Source of the DNA: VAZQ01 sp963756715
Lineage (GTDB): Bacteria > Pseudomonadota > Alphaproteobacteria > Rhizobiales > Xanthobacteraceae
Length of the DNA: 64,000 nt
NCBI GenBank assembly: GCA_963756715.1
Contig: CAVWOV010000015.1
Span: 186,001 to 250,000 of the forward strand
Direction: 5' to 3'
Below, piece by piece: positions 1 to 8,623 of the stretch (within the stretch, counting starts at the first letter, position 1; every line of letters begins with the position of its first letter). Under the pieces are notes generated by a model. It did no database searches. It had not been told where the DNA came from and saw nothing but the letters and a program-made list of their open reading frames with translations. The position numbers and the translations under genes are program-made.

Positions 1-607
1 CAAGGTCGTCCGCCGTCGGAGCCGCTTCCGCGCCACCCAGGAACGGCGGCAGGCGCAACAGCCGGTCCTGCCACGGCTGTCCAGCCCCGCGCGATACGGC
101 GCGGCCCGATCGCGGCGACACGAAGCAAAGATCAACGGCTTCCCCGGTCACCGCGCACTGCGACAGGTCGAGGCCGAATCCGAGTTCACCCAGCAGCGCT
201 AGCTCGAACCGGACGACCTGCAAGGCGGCAAGCTGTGCGTCAAGCAGGCAGCCCAGCACTTCATCGAGCGCGGCATAGATTTCGGGGTGCGGATCGCGTT
301 CGGGCAGCAGGCGGCAGAGCGCGCCAAGATGGGTCACGCCGTAAACCGCATGCCCAGCGTCAAACAAGCTCGCCGCCGCAAGGTCGAGGGCTTCCACCTG
401 GTAGTTGCCGAGATGTTCGTCGAGCCGTGCCCGCCAGGTGAGGCTCAGACGATTGCCCGGCTGCAGCACCGGACGCAGGCGCGAGCCTGCCCCTCCCCGC
501 ACCAGGCCGAGATGGCGGCCGTGCTCCACCGTCATCATCTCGACGATGGCACTCGCCTCGCCGTGACGCCTGACACCGAGCACGATGCCTTCGTCGGTCC
601 ATTGCAT
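1..607 (-). CDS. recO: DNA repair protein RecO (C-terminus cut by window edge)
   Basis: RecO helps load RecA onto SSB-coated single-stranded DNA in the RecFOR recombination pathway. The frame opens at an ATG at 607 with MQWTDEGIVLGVRRHGE, the usual start of the N-terminal OB-fold, followed by the RecO-like stretch VEHGRHLGLVRGG. It stays open to the left edge, so about 202 residues are visible and the last part of the C-terminal helical domain is missing. It lies just downstream of era on the same strand, the order common in alphaproteobacteria (rnc-era-recO). Family identity rests on the N-terminus and synteny; both agree. Confidence 0.88.
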   Translation of the reverse strand, partial: MQWTDEGIVLGVRRHGEASAIVEMMTVEHGRHLGLVRGGAGSRLRPVLQPGNRLSLTWRARLDEHLGNYQVEALDLAAASLFDAGHAVYGVTHLGALCRLLPERDPHPEIYAALDEVLGCLLDAQLAALQVVRFELALLGELGFGLDLSQCAVTGEAVDLCFVSPRSGRAVSRGAGQPWQDRLLRLPPFLGGAEAAPTADDL

Positions 608-689
608 CGCTAATGTTCCGGTTCAACCGCTCGTTTGACGTTCCTACAATGGACGAGCCGCATTACTGGTAGAACGTCAAACTTCCCCA

Positions 690-1613
690 TTAGTCCTTCG
701 GAAAGTCCAGCCCCATCCCGCGGTAGCGCTCGGGATCGTCGGCCCAGTGCTCACGCACCTTGACGAACAGAAAAAGATGCACCGGCGTCTCGATCATCTC
801 GGCGATGTCGCGCCGGGACTCTGCGCCGATCGCCTTGATGGTCGCGCCGCCTTTGCCCAGCACGATCTTACGCTGGCTTTCGCGCTCCACGTAGATGGTC
901 TGCTCGATGCGCACCGCGCCGTCTTTCAATTCCTTCCATTGCTCGGTCTCAACCGTGGACTGATACGGCAGCTCCTGATGCAATCGCAAAAAGAGCTTTT
1001 CGCGGGTGATCTCGGCGGCAAGCTGGCGCAACGGCGCATCGGTCATCTGGTCTTCCGGATAGTGCCACGGCCCCGCCGGCACATTTGCCGCGAGCCAGCG
1101 CTTGACGTCGGCAACACCGTCACCGGTCAGCGCCGAGACCATGAACGTCTCCGTGAACCGTACGCGCGCGTTGGCCGCCTGCGCGAGCACGAGCAATGCC
1201 GGCTTCTCGACCAGATCGACCTTGTTGATGACAAGGGCCTTCGGCTGGCGTGCCGCCTCGAGGGAGCCGAGGATCGCGTCGGTTTCCTCGTCGAGCCCGC
1301 GTTTGGCATCGATCAGCACACAGATGATGTCGGCATCGTGCGCGCCCGCCCAGGCGTTCGTCACCATGGCGCGGTCGAGCCGCCGCTTGGGCGAAAATAT
1401 CCCCGGCGTGTCGACCAGGATGAGTTGCGTGCTTCCTTCCGTCGCGATGCCGCGCAATAGCGCACGGGTGGTTTGCACCTTGTGCGAAACAATCGCCACC
1501 TTGGCGCCGACCAGCGCATTGATCAGCGTCGATTTGCCGACATTGGGCGCGCCGATCAGCGCAACAAAGCCGCAGCGCGTGTCGGGGACCGCGCTGGTTA
1601 GTCCTTCATCCAT
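690..1613 (-). CDS. era: GTPase Era, 16S rRNA maturation factor
   Basis: Era is an essential GTPase that binds the 3' end of 16S rRNA and assists 30S assembly. The protein is 307 residues, a normal length. The G domain comes first, with the G1 loop GAPNVGKST at about 21-29, DTPG (G3) and NKVD (G4). A C-terminal KH RNA-binding domain follows, with VLGKGGATIKAIG. The open frame extends further upstream, but the extension is proline/arginine-rich and reads antisense-like inside rnc. The ATG at 1613 overlaps the rnc stop by 8 bases and gives the standard Era N-terminus. Translational coupling with rnc is likely. Confidence 0.96.
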   Translation of the reverse strand: MDEGLTSAVPDTRCGFVALIGAPNVGKSTLINALVGAKVAIVSHKVQTTRALLRGIATEGSTQLILVDTPGIFSPKRRLDRAMVTNAWAGAHDADIICVLIDAKRGLDEETDAILGSLEAARQPKALVINKVDLVEKPALLVLAQAANARVRFTETFMVSALTGDGVADVKRWLAANVPAGPWHYPEDQMTDAPLRQLAAEITREKLFLRLHQELPYQSTVETEQWKELKDGAVRIEQTIYVERESQRKIVLGKGGATIKAIGAESRRDIAEMIETPVHLFLFVKVREHWADDPERYRGMGLDFPKD

Positions 1614-2442
1614 CGAGATGGTCCGCCTTGACGCCCTCGCGCGAGAGCATCGCGGTGGCGGCGGCCTGTTCGGCCGCGCGCTTGGAGCGGCCGAGACCCT
1701 CGGCGGGAGCGAATTTCGGCAGTTCGACCTTGACGCGGAATTCGGGATCATGGTCCGGCCCCTTGCGTTCGACTTCGCGATAGGCCGGGGTCGGCAGGCC
1801 GCGCGCCTGCGCCCACTCCTGCAGCACCGTCTTGGAGTCGCGCAACGGCCGCACCGGCACCCGCATCCGCTCTTCCCAAAGCCGGGAAATCATGACGGCC
1901 GCGGCGGCGTAACCGCCATCGATGAACACCGCACCGATCAGGGCTTCGCAGACATCGGCCAAAATCGCAGTGCGCTCCCGTCCACCGGCATTGCTTTCCG
2001 ACGCGCCGAGCCGGATTGCGGCACCGAGTTCGATGACACGCGCGACGTCCGCACAAGCTTCCTTGCGCACCAGATCAGCGAGACGGCGTGACATCTCGCC
2101 TTCGTCGGCCTTCGGAAAGGCGCGAAACAGCATGTCGGAGACGACCAGGCCGAGCACATGATCGCCGAGAAATTCGAGCCGCTGATAGGAGCCGGCACGA
2201 TTCCGTGAGCCGGACAGTGCGGAGATATGGGTGAGCGCCTGTTGCAGGAGCGCAGCCTGCTTGAACCGATAGCCGATGCGCTCCTCAAACGCCGCGGTCC
2301 CGCGACGGCGGCGCTTGGGCTCCTTGACGTCGCCCGCGGCACGCCTGTCTGCGGCGGCAAGATCAATCGGCTCGCCGCCGTCAGGCGGCAGAGGGGAAAG
2401 CTTGGAAGCGGTTGCGTCTTTCGTTTTCGGCCTGCGGCTCAT
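1606..2442 (-). CDS. rnc: Ribonuclease III
   Basis: RNase III cleaves double-stranded RNA, including rRNA precursors. The 278-residue protein has a basic N-terminal extension of about 50 residues, then the catalytic domain with the signature QRLEFLGDHVLGLVV (acidic metal ligands within LEFLGD). A C-terminal dsRNA-binding domain ends in GRSKRAAEQAAATAML. The start at 2442 forms an ATGA overlap with the stop of lepB; a longer open frame to 2493 would run inside lepB. It sits in a lepB-rnc-era-recO operon. The N-terminal extension is longer than in E. coli RNase III, but this is common in this group. Confidence 0.95.
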   Translation of the reverse strand: MSRRPKTKDATASKLSPLPPDGGEPIDLAAADRRAAGDVKEPKRRRRGTAAFEERIGYRFKQAALLQQALTHISALSGSRNRAGSYQRLEFLGDHVLGLVVSDMLFRAFPKADEGEMSRRLADLVRKEACADVARVIELGAAIRLGASESNAGGRERTAILADVCEALIGAVFIDGGYAAAAVMISRLWEERMRVPVRPLRDSKTVLQEWAQARGLPTPAYREVERKGPDHDPEFRVKVELPKFAPAEGLGRSKRAAEQAAATAMLSREGVKADHLDG

Positions 2443-3194
2443 CGCACGATCGTGAACAAGCGACCCCAGCGAACCGACCATGGCCAACGCCACACCTGCC
2501 AGGCGTGCTCGCCTTCGTGGATCGAGAAAAAGATGATCTGGGCGCGGCCTACGAGGTTCTCGTACGGCACATAGCCGACCTGACTCAGCACGCGGCTGTC
2601 GGTCGAGTTATCGCGGTTGTCGCCCATCATGAAAAAGTGGCCGGCTGGAACGTGATACGGGCCAGCATTATCGTAAAATCCGTTGTCGACCAGATCGAGC
2701 GTCGTATAGCTCACACCATTCGGCAGCGTCTCACGCCAACGCTTCACCCGCGACGTGCGCGGGCCTTCGTCAGTCTCGACGAAATCCTCGATGCGCTCGC
2801 GCTTCACCGCCTGGCCGTTGATGTGGAGTACACCGTCGATCATCTGGATGGTGTCACCGGGCAGCCCGATCACGCGCTTGATGTAGTCGGTCGAATCCTC
2901 GCGCGGCAGCCGGAAAACAACGACATCGCCGCGATGCGGCTCCGCGCCCCAGATCCGCCCGGAGAAGATAGGCGGCGAGAACGGCAGCGAAAAATGGCTG
3001 AAGCCATAGGAGTATTTCGACACGAACAGGTAGTCGCCGACCAGCAGCGTCTCCTTCATCGAGCCCGACGGAATATTGAAGGGCTGAAACAAAAAGGTCC
3101 GGATGACGAGCGCGATGATCAGCGCATGAAAAATCACGCGCCCGGTCTCGGCGATGCCGCCCTCTTTCCGCTTGGCTCCTGATGTCACACTCAT
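2439..3194 (-). CDS. lepB: Signal peptidase I
   Basis: This inner-membrane serine protease removes signal peptides from Sec- and Tat-exported proteins. The 251-residue protein has one membrane segment at about 20-38. Box B is IPSGSMKETL, with the nucleophile at Ser45, and the general-base Lys106 lies in DYIKRVIGLPGD. The conserved GDNRDNSTDSR motif is in the C-terminal half. The ATG at 3194 has GAGAGG about six bases upstream; an ATG six codons earlier (3212) is a weaker alternative. It is the first gene of the lepB-rnc-era-recO run, so the promoter probably lies in the 240-base gap before acpS. Confidence 0.95.
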   Translation of the reverse strand: MSVTSGAKRKEGGIAETGRVIFHALIIALVIRTFLFQPFNIPSGSMKETLLVGDYLFVSKYSYGFSHFSLPFSPPIFSGRIWGAEPHRGDVVVFRLPREDSTDYIKRVIGLPGDTIQMIDGVLHINGQAVKRERIEDFVETDEGPRTSRVKRWRETLPNGVSYTTLDLVDNGFYDNAGPYHVPAGHFFMMGDNRDNSTDSRVLSQVGYVPYENLVGRAQIIFFSIHEGEHAWQVWRWPWSVRWGRLFTIVR

Positions 3195-3436
3195 CGGCCT
3201 CTCATCCGCCACTCTCGCGCGCCCTGCGCCCTTCTAGCCGCTGGCAAGGCGGGGTGCAATGAAGGGGAACGATTTCATCCCAGCCAATACGGCCCCGCAT
3301 CGGTCCCGTCGGCGGCCATATTTACGTGTAATAACAATGATTTAGTTCACGTCTCGTAAAAAGTTTCATCACTGCGCCGAAAGCTCGATAGCGCCGTCGT
3401 TACCAGTCGCGGATGCAGGCGGGCTGCGCGACCGAT

Positions 3437-3844
3437 TCACGGCGCCACGTGCGGTACCGCGCTGATCACCACCAGCGCCTGCGCCATCGGGCCCTCATCG
3501 GTGATGGTGAGGTCGATTCGTGCGTCGCAGCCAGCCGGCGTAATCGCGACAAGGCGGGTAAGCGCACCGCCGGTAAGCTGCATGGTCGGCCGCCCGGACG
3601 GCAGGTTGATCACCCCCATATCCCGCCACCAGACGCCCGCCCTGATTCCGGTGCCGAGCGCCTTGGAACAAGCTTCCTTGGCGGCAAACCGTTTGGCGTA
3701 GGTCTCAATGCTCTTGGCCCGCCGCTCGGCACGCGCCCGCTCGGCTGCGGTGAAGATGCGGTCGAGGAAACGGTCGCCGTGCCGCTCAATCACCTTCGCA
3801 ATGCGGCGAACGTCGATCAGGTCGGAGCCGATGCCAAGGATCAT
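3437..3844 (-). CDS. acpS: Holo-[acyl-carrier-protein] synthase
   Basis: AcpS transfers 4'-phosphopantetheine from CoA to apo-ACP, activating fatty-acid synthesis. The protein is 135 residues, typical length. It starts MILGIGSDLIDVRRI, with the metal-binding Asp of the GxDxxxxxR motif, and contains the second signature RFAAKEACSKALGTG. The start at 3844 overlaps the pdxJ stop as ATGA. A much longer open frame upstream is only a read-through of the pdxJ region. The pdxJ-acpS pairing is a very common conserved neighbourhood. Confidence 0.95.
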   Translation of the reverse strand: MILGIGSDLIDVRRIAKVIERHGDRFLDRIFTAAERARAERRAKSIETYAKRFAAKEACSKALGTGIRAGVWWRDMGVINLPSGRPTMQLTGGALTRLVAITPAGCDARIDLTITDEGPMAQALVVISAVPHVAP

Positions 3845-4599
3845 AGCGTCGCCTTGGCGCGGCCATGGTCCATGGCGGCGCGCATTTCCCTCACCGCGCC
3901 GGCTAGCCCGGCAAACACCGCCTCGCCAACCAGAAAATGACCGATGTTGAGTTCGGCGATCTCCGGCAGCGCGGCGATCGCCTCGGCGGTCTCGAAGTTG
4001 AGCCCATGGCCAGCGTGGACTTCGAGTCCGGCTTGCCGCGCAAGCTTTGCACCCTCGCGAATCCGCAGCCACTCAGCCTCCGCCGCTTCCATCTGTTCGC
4101 AGGCGAGCGCATCGCACCAGGCGCCGGTGTGAATCTCAATGACCGGCGCGCCGACCGACACCGCCGCCTCGATCTGTCGCGGCTCGGCAGCGATGAACAG
4201 CGACACCCGGATGCCGGCCTGCCGAAGCCTCGCGACGGCCGGCACCAGCGCGTTGTGCTGTCCCACCACGTCGAGGCCGCCTTCGGTCGTGCGTTCCTCG
4301 CGACGTTCGGGCACGAGGCACGCGGCATGCGGCCTGGTCTGCACCGCGATCCGCACCATCTCGTCGGTTGCCGCCATCTCGAAATTGAGCGGCTTGGCAA
4401 TCTCCGCTTTGAGACGCGCCATGTCGTCGTCACGGATGTGGCGGCGATCTTCGCGCAGATGTGCGGTGATGCCGTCGGCACCGGCTTCGATGGCGATTTT
4501 CGCCGCGTGCACGGGGTCGGGATGCCGTCCGCCGCGCGCATTGCGGATGGTCGCGACGTGATCGACATTGACGCCAAGGCGGAGGTGAGAAATTGCCAT
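3841..4599 (-). CDS. pdxJ: Pyridoxine 5'-phosphate synthase
   Basis: PdxJ condenses 1-deoxyxylulose-5-phosphate with 3-amino-2-oxopropyl phosphate to give pyridoxine 5'-phosphate, the last ring-forming step of vitamin B6 synthesis. The 252-residue TIM barrel shows the PdxJ hallmarks LGVNVDHVATIRNARGG at the N-terminus, GITAHLREDRRHI and LNIGHFLVGEAVFAG near the end. It overlaps acpS by four bases, so the two are co-translated. Nothing unusual was seen. Confidence 0.96.
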   Translation of the reverse strand: MAISHLRLGVNVDHVATIRNARGGRHPDPVHAAKIAIEAGADGITAHLREDRRHIRDDDMARLKAEIAKPLNFEMAATDEMVRIAVQTRPHAACLVPERREERTTEGGLDVVGQHNALVPAVARLRQAGIRVSLFIAAEPRQIEAAVSVGAPVIEIHTGAWCDALACEQMEAAEAEWLRIREGAKLARQAGLEVHAGHGLNFETAEAIAALPEIAELNIGHFLVGEAVFAGLAGAVREMRAAMDHGRAKATL

Positions 4600-4696
4600 T
4601 TTGCTCGCGATCGGACGGCGTTATCGCCAGATGATGATATTCAATTCTGAGTCTTTGGCCCAGCGCCAGACCTTCGTGGTGATCGCACCTGGCAGC

Positions 4697-7042
4697 CTAT
4701 GCGTCCGCGCGCTCGGCGCTCGCGACTACGTCCTTGGCCCGCAACTGAGCGATGATCGAGTTAAGGTGCTTGAGGTCGTAGACTTCAAGATCAATCACCA
4801 GCGAGGTGAAATCCGGAGACTGCCGCGCCATTCTGATGTTGTCGATGTTACCGTCGTGCTCGGCGATCACCTGGGCGACCTGGACTAGCGTGCCTGGCTC
4901 ATTCACGGTTTGCAGCGTGATACGTGCCGGAAATCGCTGCGGGGTCCGCTCCTCCATATCCCAGCGAAGATCGAGCCAGCGCTCGGGCCAGTCCTCAAAA
5001 TCCTTCAGCGCCGGCGATTGGATCGGATAGATCGTGATGCCCTCACCTGGCGTCAGAATTCCAACGATGCGGTCGCCCGGAACCGCGCCGCCATTGGGCG
5101 CAAACCGTACGGGCAGGTCGCTGTTGATACCGCGGATCGGAATGGCGCCGCCATCCGCCGCGGGGTCCGGCAGCTTGACCTTCACGGCCTTCACCCGCTT
5201 CAAACCGAACCAGCCGCTGCTTTCCTGCTTCGGCTGCTGTGCGAGTGCGGCGGCGCGCTCCTCTTTGTAATCCGGATACATGGCGCGGGCCACATCGGCG
5301 GCGCGCAACTCGCCGCGGCCGACCGCGGCATGCACGTCCTCAACCGACGCGCGGGCAAGACGCGGCAAGGCACCCTGCAGCTTCTCGTCCGAATAGGCGA
5401 TTTTGGCGCGGTGACACAGCCGCTCGACGATGCGGCGGCCGAGCCCGGCATACTGTTGCCGCACGGCAGTACGCGTGGCGCGGCGGATCGAGGCCCGCGC
5501 CTTGCCGGTGATGACAAGCGACTCCCAAGCAGCCGGCGGCGCGGTCTGCGCCTTAGAGGTGATGATCTCGACCTCGTCGCCGTTTTCGAGTTCCGAGAGC
5601 AGCGGAGCGATCTTGCCATTGATCTTACACCCGACCGCGGTGTTGCCGACGTCGGTGTGAACCGCGTAGGCGAAATCAATGACCGTGGCCCGGCTGGGCA
5701 GGGCGATCAGCTTACCCTTCGGCGTGAAGCAGAAGACCTGATCGTGGAACAGTTCGAGCTTGGTGTGTTCGAGAAACTCCTCCGGATTGGAGCCTTCGGC
5801 CAGAAGCTCAATGGTCCGGCGCAGCCACGCATAGGCGCTCGATTCGCGTGACAGCATCTCGGTCGGCGAACCTACGCCGTCCTTATAGAGCGCGTGTGCC
5901 GCGATGCCGTATTCGGCGATCTGGTGCATCTCCTGGGTACGGAACTGCAATTCGACGCGCTGTTGTCCGGGCCCGATCACGGTTGAGTGAATCGAGCGGT
6001 AGTCGTTCTGCTTGGGCGTCGAGATGTAATCCTTGAAGCGCCCGGGAACCATGGGCCAAGTCGTGTGCACGATGCCGAGCGCCTGGTAGCATTCGGCCGG
6101 CACGTTAACGATCACCCGAAACCCGACGATATCGGAAAGCTGTTCGAAACCGATCGACTTGCGCTCCATCTTGCGCCAGATCGAATAGGCCCGCTTGCGC
6201 CGCCCCATGACCTCGGCCGCGATGCCCCGATCAGCAAGTTTCTTGGCAAGCTGCTGCTCGATTGTGGCGACGAGCCCCTGGCTCTTGGCTTCGAGCGCGT
6301 CGAGGCGCGCGCTGATCACCTTGTGGGCCTCCGGGTTGAGTTCCCGGAACGCCAGATCTTCCAATTCCTCCCGCATTTCGTGCATGCCCATACGGCCGGC
6401 GAGCGGGGCATAGATGTCGATCGTCTCTTCTGCGGTGCGCCTGCGTGTCGCCGGCGGCACATGCGTCAGCGTGCGCATGTTGTGCAGCCGGTCGGCGAGC
6501 TTGACGAGCAGCACCCGCACGTCGTCGGCGATCGCGAGCAGGAGCTTGCGCAGGTTTTCCGCCTGCTTGGCTTCCTTGGTGACGAGGTCGAGCTTCTTGA
6601 GCTTGGTCAGCCCCTCGACCAGCGCGCCGATGTCGTGACCGAACATCTGGTCGATCTCGCCGCGGGTCGCCGCGGTGTCCTCGATCGTGTCGTGCAGGAG
6701 CGCGGCCGCAATCGTGGCGTCGTCGAGCTTGAGGTCCGTCAGGATCGCCGCAACTTCGAGAGGATGGGAGAAATAAGGGTCACCGGAGGCGCGCTTTTGC
6801 TCGCCGTGTGCCTTCATGGCGTACACATAGGCGCGGTTCAACAACGGCTCGCTGGCGTTGGGATTGTAGCGCTTGACGCGTTCGATCAGTTCGTATTGCC
6901 GCATCATTTGCGGCTTCGGCGCCGCGACGGATAACGTCGTTTTTTCAACGGCTTGACCGACAATATTGAGGTTGCGCTCAAGCGGCGCCCGGGCTCGGGA
7001 CTGGTTCTGCATTCGCGGCAGATCGGAGGAGGAGCGCGCCAT
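4697..7042 (-). CDS. rsh: Bifunctional (p)ppGpp synthetase/hydrolase (RelA/SpoT family)
   Basis: This enzyme makes and degrades the alarmone (p)ppGpp and controls the stringent response. The 781-residue protein has the full Rsh layout. The N-terminal HD hydrolase domain carries ALLHDTIEDT and KLADRLHNMRT. The synthetase domain carries GRFKDYISTPKQNDYRSIHS. Then come a TGS domain (VFCFTPKGKLIALP) and a C-terminal ACT domain (ITLQTVNEPGTLVQVAQVI). Both catalytic sites look intact, as expected for the single Rsh of alphaproteobacteria. The ATG at 7042 is preceded by AGGGAG at good spacing and is preferred over the upstream start at 7072. rpoZ lies just upstream, the same order as the rpoZ-spoT pair of many proteobacteria. 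Confidence 0.95.
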   Translation of the reverse strand: MARSSSDLPRMQNQSRARAPLERNLNIVGQAVEKTTLSVAAPKPQMMRQYELIERVKRYNPNASEPLLNRAYVYAMKAHGEQKRASGDPYFSHPLEVAAILTDLKLDDATIAAALLHDTIEDTAATRGEIDQMFGHDIGALVEGLTKLKKLDLVTKEAKQAENLRKLLLAIADDVRVLLVKLADRLHNMRTLTHVPPATRRRTAEETIDIYAPLAGRMGMHEMREELEDLAFRELNPEAHKVISARLDALEAKSQGLVATIEQQLAKKLADRGIAAEVMGRRKRAYSIWRKMERKSIGFEQLSDIVGFRVIVNVPAECYQALGIVHTTWPMVPGRFKDYISTPKQNDYRSIHSTVIGPGQQRVELQFRTQEMHQIAEYGIAAHALYKDGVGSPTEMLSRESSAYAWLRRTIELLAEGSNPEEFLEHTKLELFHDQVFCFTPKGKLIALPSRATVIDFAYAVHTDVGNTAVGCKINGKIAPLLSELENGDEVEIITSKAQTAPPAAWESLVITGKARASIRRATRTAVRQQYAGLGRRIVERLCHRAKIAYSDEKLQGALPRLARASVEDVHAAVGRGELRAADVARAMYPDYKEERAAALAQQPKQESSGWFGLKRVKAVKVKLPDPAADGGAIPIRGINSDLPVRFAPNGGAVPGDRIVGILTPGEGITIYPIQSPALKDFEDWPERWLDLRWDMEERTPQRFPARITLQTVNEPGTLVQVAQVIAEHDGNIDNIRMARQSPDFTSLVIDLEVYDLKHLNSIIAQLRAKDVVASAERADA

Positions 7043-7146
7043 GAAACTCCCTGGGCTGACGCCGGGCACCACCCAGCGTCCCCCTCAGGATATCATGGCG
7101 ATTGTTAACCGCCACAAGGCGTCCGGCCTGCTGTTAAAATAGCAAA

Positions 7147-7169
7147 GGCCCGGATGGTCGATCCGGGCC
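7147..7169 (-). terminator. Rho-independent terminator after rpoZ
   Basis: A perfect 9-bp stem, GGCCCGGAT and ATCCGGGCC, closes a 5-base loop. On the minus strand it is followed by TTTGCTATTTT. It lies about 30 bases past the rpoZ stop and about 100 bases before rsh, so rsh probably has its own promoter or depends on read-through. Confidence 0.75.
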
Positions 7170-7199
7170 GCCGCGGCAAAAGCAGAAGAGAATTGATGC

Positions 7200-7595
7200 T
7201 TATTCTTCTTCTTCCGGCTGTTCCTCAGGCGGAGTAAGCCCTTCCAGCCCCTTGAGCAATTCTTCCTCGGTCATCCGGTCGGTCGTGACCTCGGTGTCGT
7301 CGGCATCGACCGAAGTACCAGCAGTAGCTCCGATCAGCGGCACGGACTCCGGCTCGGGCTCATCGACCTCGACGTATTTCTGCAAGGAATGGACAAGTTC
7401 CTCCTTGAGGTCGTCGGGCGAAACCGTCGTCTCGGCGATCTCGCGCAAGGCGACGACCGGGTTCTTGTCGTTGTCGCGATCGACGGTGATCTGGGAACCT
7501 GACGAAATCGTGCGGGCGCGGTGGCTCGCAAGCAGCACGAGATCGAACCGGTTCTCAACCTTGTCGATGCAATCTTCCACGGTGACACGGGCCAT
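7200..7595 (-). CDS. rpoZ: DNA-directed RNA polymerase omega subunit
   Basis: Omega helps assemble RNA polymerase by chaperoning beta-prime. The 131-residue protein begins MARVTVEDCIDKVENRFDLV, the canonical omega start, and contains ASHRARTISSG. After about residue 75 it carries an acidic, glutamate-rich tail ending PEEQPEEEE, which is usual in Bradyrhizobium relatives. The ATG at 7595 has AGGAGC just upstream; the longer open frame beyond it lacks omega similarity. Confidence 0.93.
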   Translation of the reverse strand: MARVTVEDCIDKVENRFDLVLLASHRARTISSGSQITVDRDNDKNPVVALREIAETTVSPDDLKEELVHSLQKYVEVDEPEPESVPLIGATAGTSVDADDTEVTTDRMTEEELLKGLEGLTPPEEQPEEEE

Positions 7596-7928
7596 GCGTG
7601 AATTGCTCCTGCAATCGGAACGACTGAAATTGTGGCTGTTAGGTAACGGTCCCGCCACCAAAGCGCAAGGCGAATTTGTCGCCCAAATTCTTCTTGGCCT
7701 CGCCACGGACCTCTGTTAGGCAAATCGCGGGAGCCGCTAGGTAGCCCATAGAATTAAGCTGATTGGTTGTCATGGCGCGCGTTCGCCACTTATTCAACGG
7801 CACACCTTCAACGGCACGCAATCCTTCGTCCCCGATATGACGATCCGTCATTGTCCGGCAGCCGCATAACGGCTCCGACAGGGGGGACCCCGGCAGTCAG
7901 GTTTCGATCACTTAGGAAGAGACAAATC
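7596..7928. promoter_or_regulatory. Divergent intergenic region rpoZ / NYN gene
   Basis: These 333 bases separate two divergent genes and must carry both promoters. Short open frames cross it, but none has a convincing ribosome site or family similarity. I see no clear sigma-70 box pair, palindrome or RNA fold that I could defend. Confidence 0.4.
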
Positions 7929-8579
7929 ATGGTCCCGCAGGAAAAAATCGCTCTGTTTATTGACGGCGCCAACCTTTACGCCACCGCCAAATCCCTTGGG
8001 TTCGATATCGACTATAAACGGCTGCTGCGCGAATTTCAGTCCCGCGGATACCTCCTGCGGGCGTTCTACTATACCGCGGTGATCGAGGATCAGGAGTATT
8101 CGTCGATCCGGCCGTTGATCGATTGGCTTGATTATAATGGCTACAGCGTGGTCACGAAGGCGACCAAGGAATTCGTCGACCAGACCGGCCGGCGCAAGGT
8201 CAAGGGCAACATGGACATCGAGCTTGCGGTCGATGCCATGGAGATCGCCAGCACGATCGACCACATGGTTCTGTTCTCCGGTGACGGCGACTTCCGCTCC
8301 CTGGTCGAAGCGGTGCAACGGCGCGGCGTGCGCGTCACGGTGGTCTCGACCATCTCGACCCAGCCGCCAATGGTGGCCGACGAACTCCGCCGCCAAGCCG
8401 ACATCTTTCTCGACATCGTCGAACTGCAGTCGAAGATCGGACGCGACCCTGCCGAACGCGTGGCGCGCGAGCCGCGTGAACCGCGTGGCGAGCGGCACAC
8501 CCCGCAATTCCTGCAACGGTCGACCGCGCCGCAGCGTGCCGGCGCGGGCGCTGCCGACGACGACGATTTTGACGACTGA
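7929..8579 (+). CDS. NYN-domain (LabA/DUF88-type) putative ribonuclease
   Basis: NYN proteins are PIN-like metal-dependent nucleases, and bacterial LabA/DUF88 members are thought to act on RNA. The 216-residue protein starts MVPQEKIALFIDGANLY, with Asp12 and Asn15. Other likely metal ligands are Asp96 (KGNMDIELAVDAM) and Asp119/Asp121 (LFSGDGDF). After about residue 165 it becomes a charged, low-complexity tail ending in a run of aspartates. AGGAAGAG precedes the ATG. It is divergent from rpoZ and followed by a uracil-DNA glycosylase gene. The substrate is unknown. Confidence 0.85.
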   Translation: MVPQEKIALFIDGANLYATAKSLGFDIDYKRLLREFQSRGYLLRAFYYTAVIEDQEYSSIRPLIDWLDYNGYSVVTKATKEFVDQTGRRKVKGNMDIELAVDAMEIASTIDHMVLFSGDGDFRSLVEAVQRRGVRVTVVSTISTQPPMVADELRRQADIFLDIVELQSKIGRDPAERVAREPREPRGERHTPQFLQRSTAPQRAGAGAADDDDFDD

Positions 8580-8593
8580 CGATTTTGACGACT
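8562..8593. repeat. Perfect 16-bp tandem duplication at the NYN stop codon
   Basis: GACGATTTTGACGACT occurs twice in a row (8562-8577 and 8578-8593). The first copy ends the NYN frame with TGA. Without the second copy the same codons would end in TAG, giving an identical protein end. Confidence 0.9.
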
Positions 8594-8623
8594 AGTGCCG
8601 TCATTTCGACGCGAGAAGCTTAA

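Noticed and set aside
1102..2091. Long plus-strand open frames opposite era and rnc
   Set aside because: Antisense shadows of high-GC genes; no ribosome site or family motif, while the minus strand encodes clear Era and RNase III.
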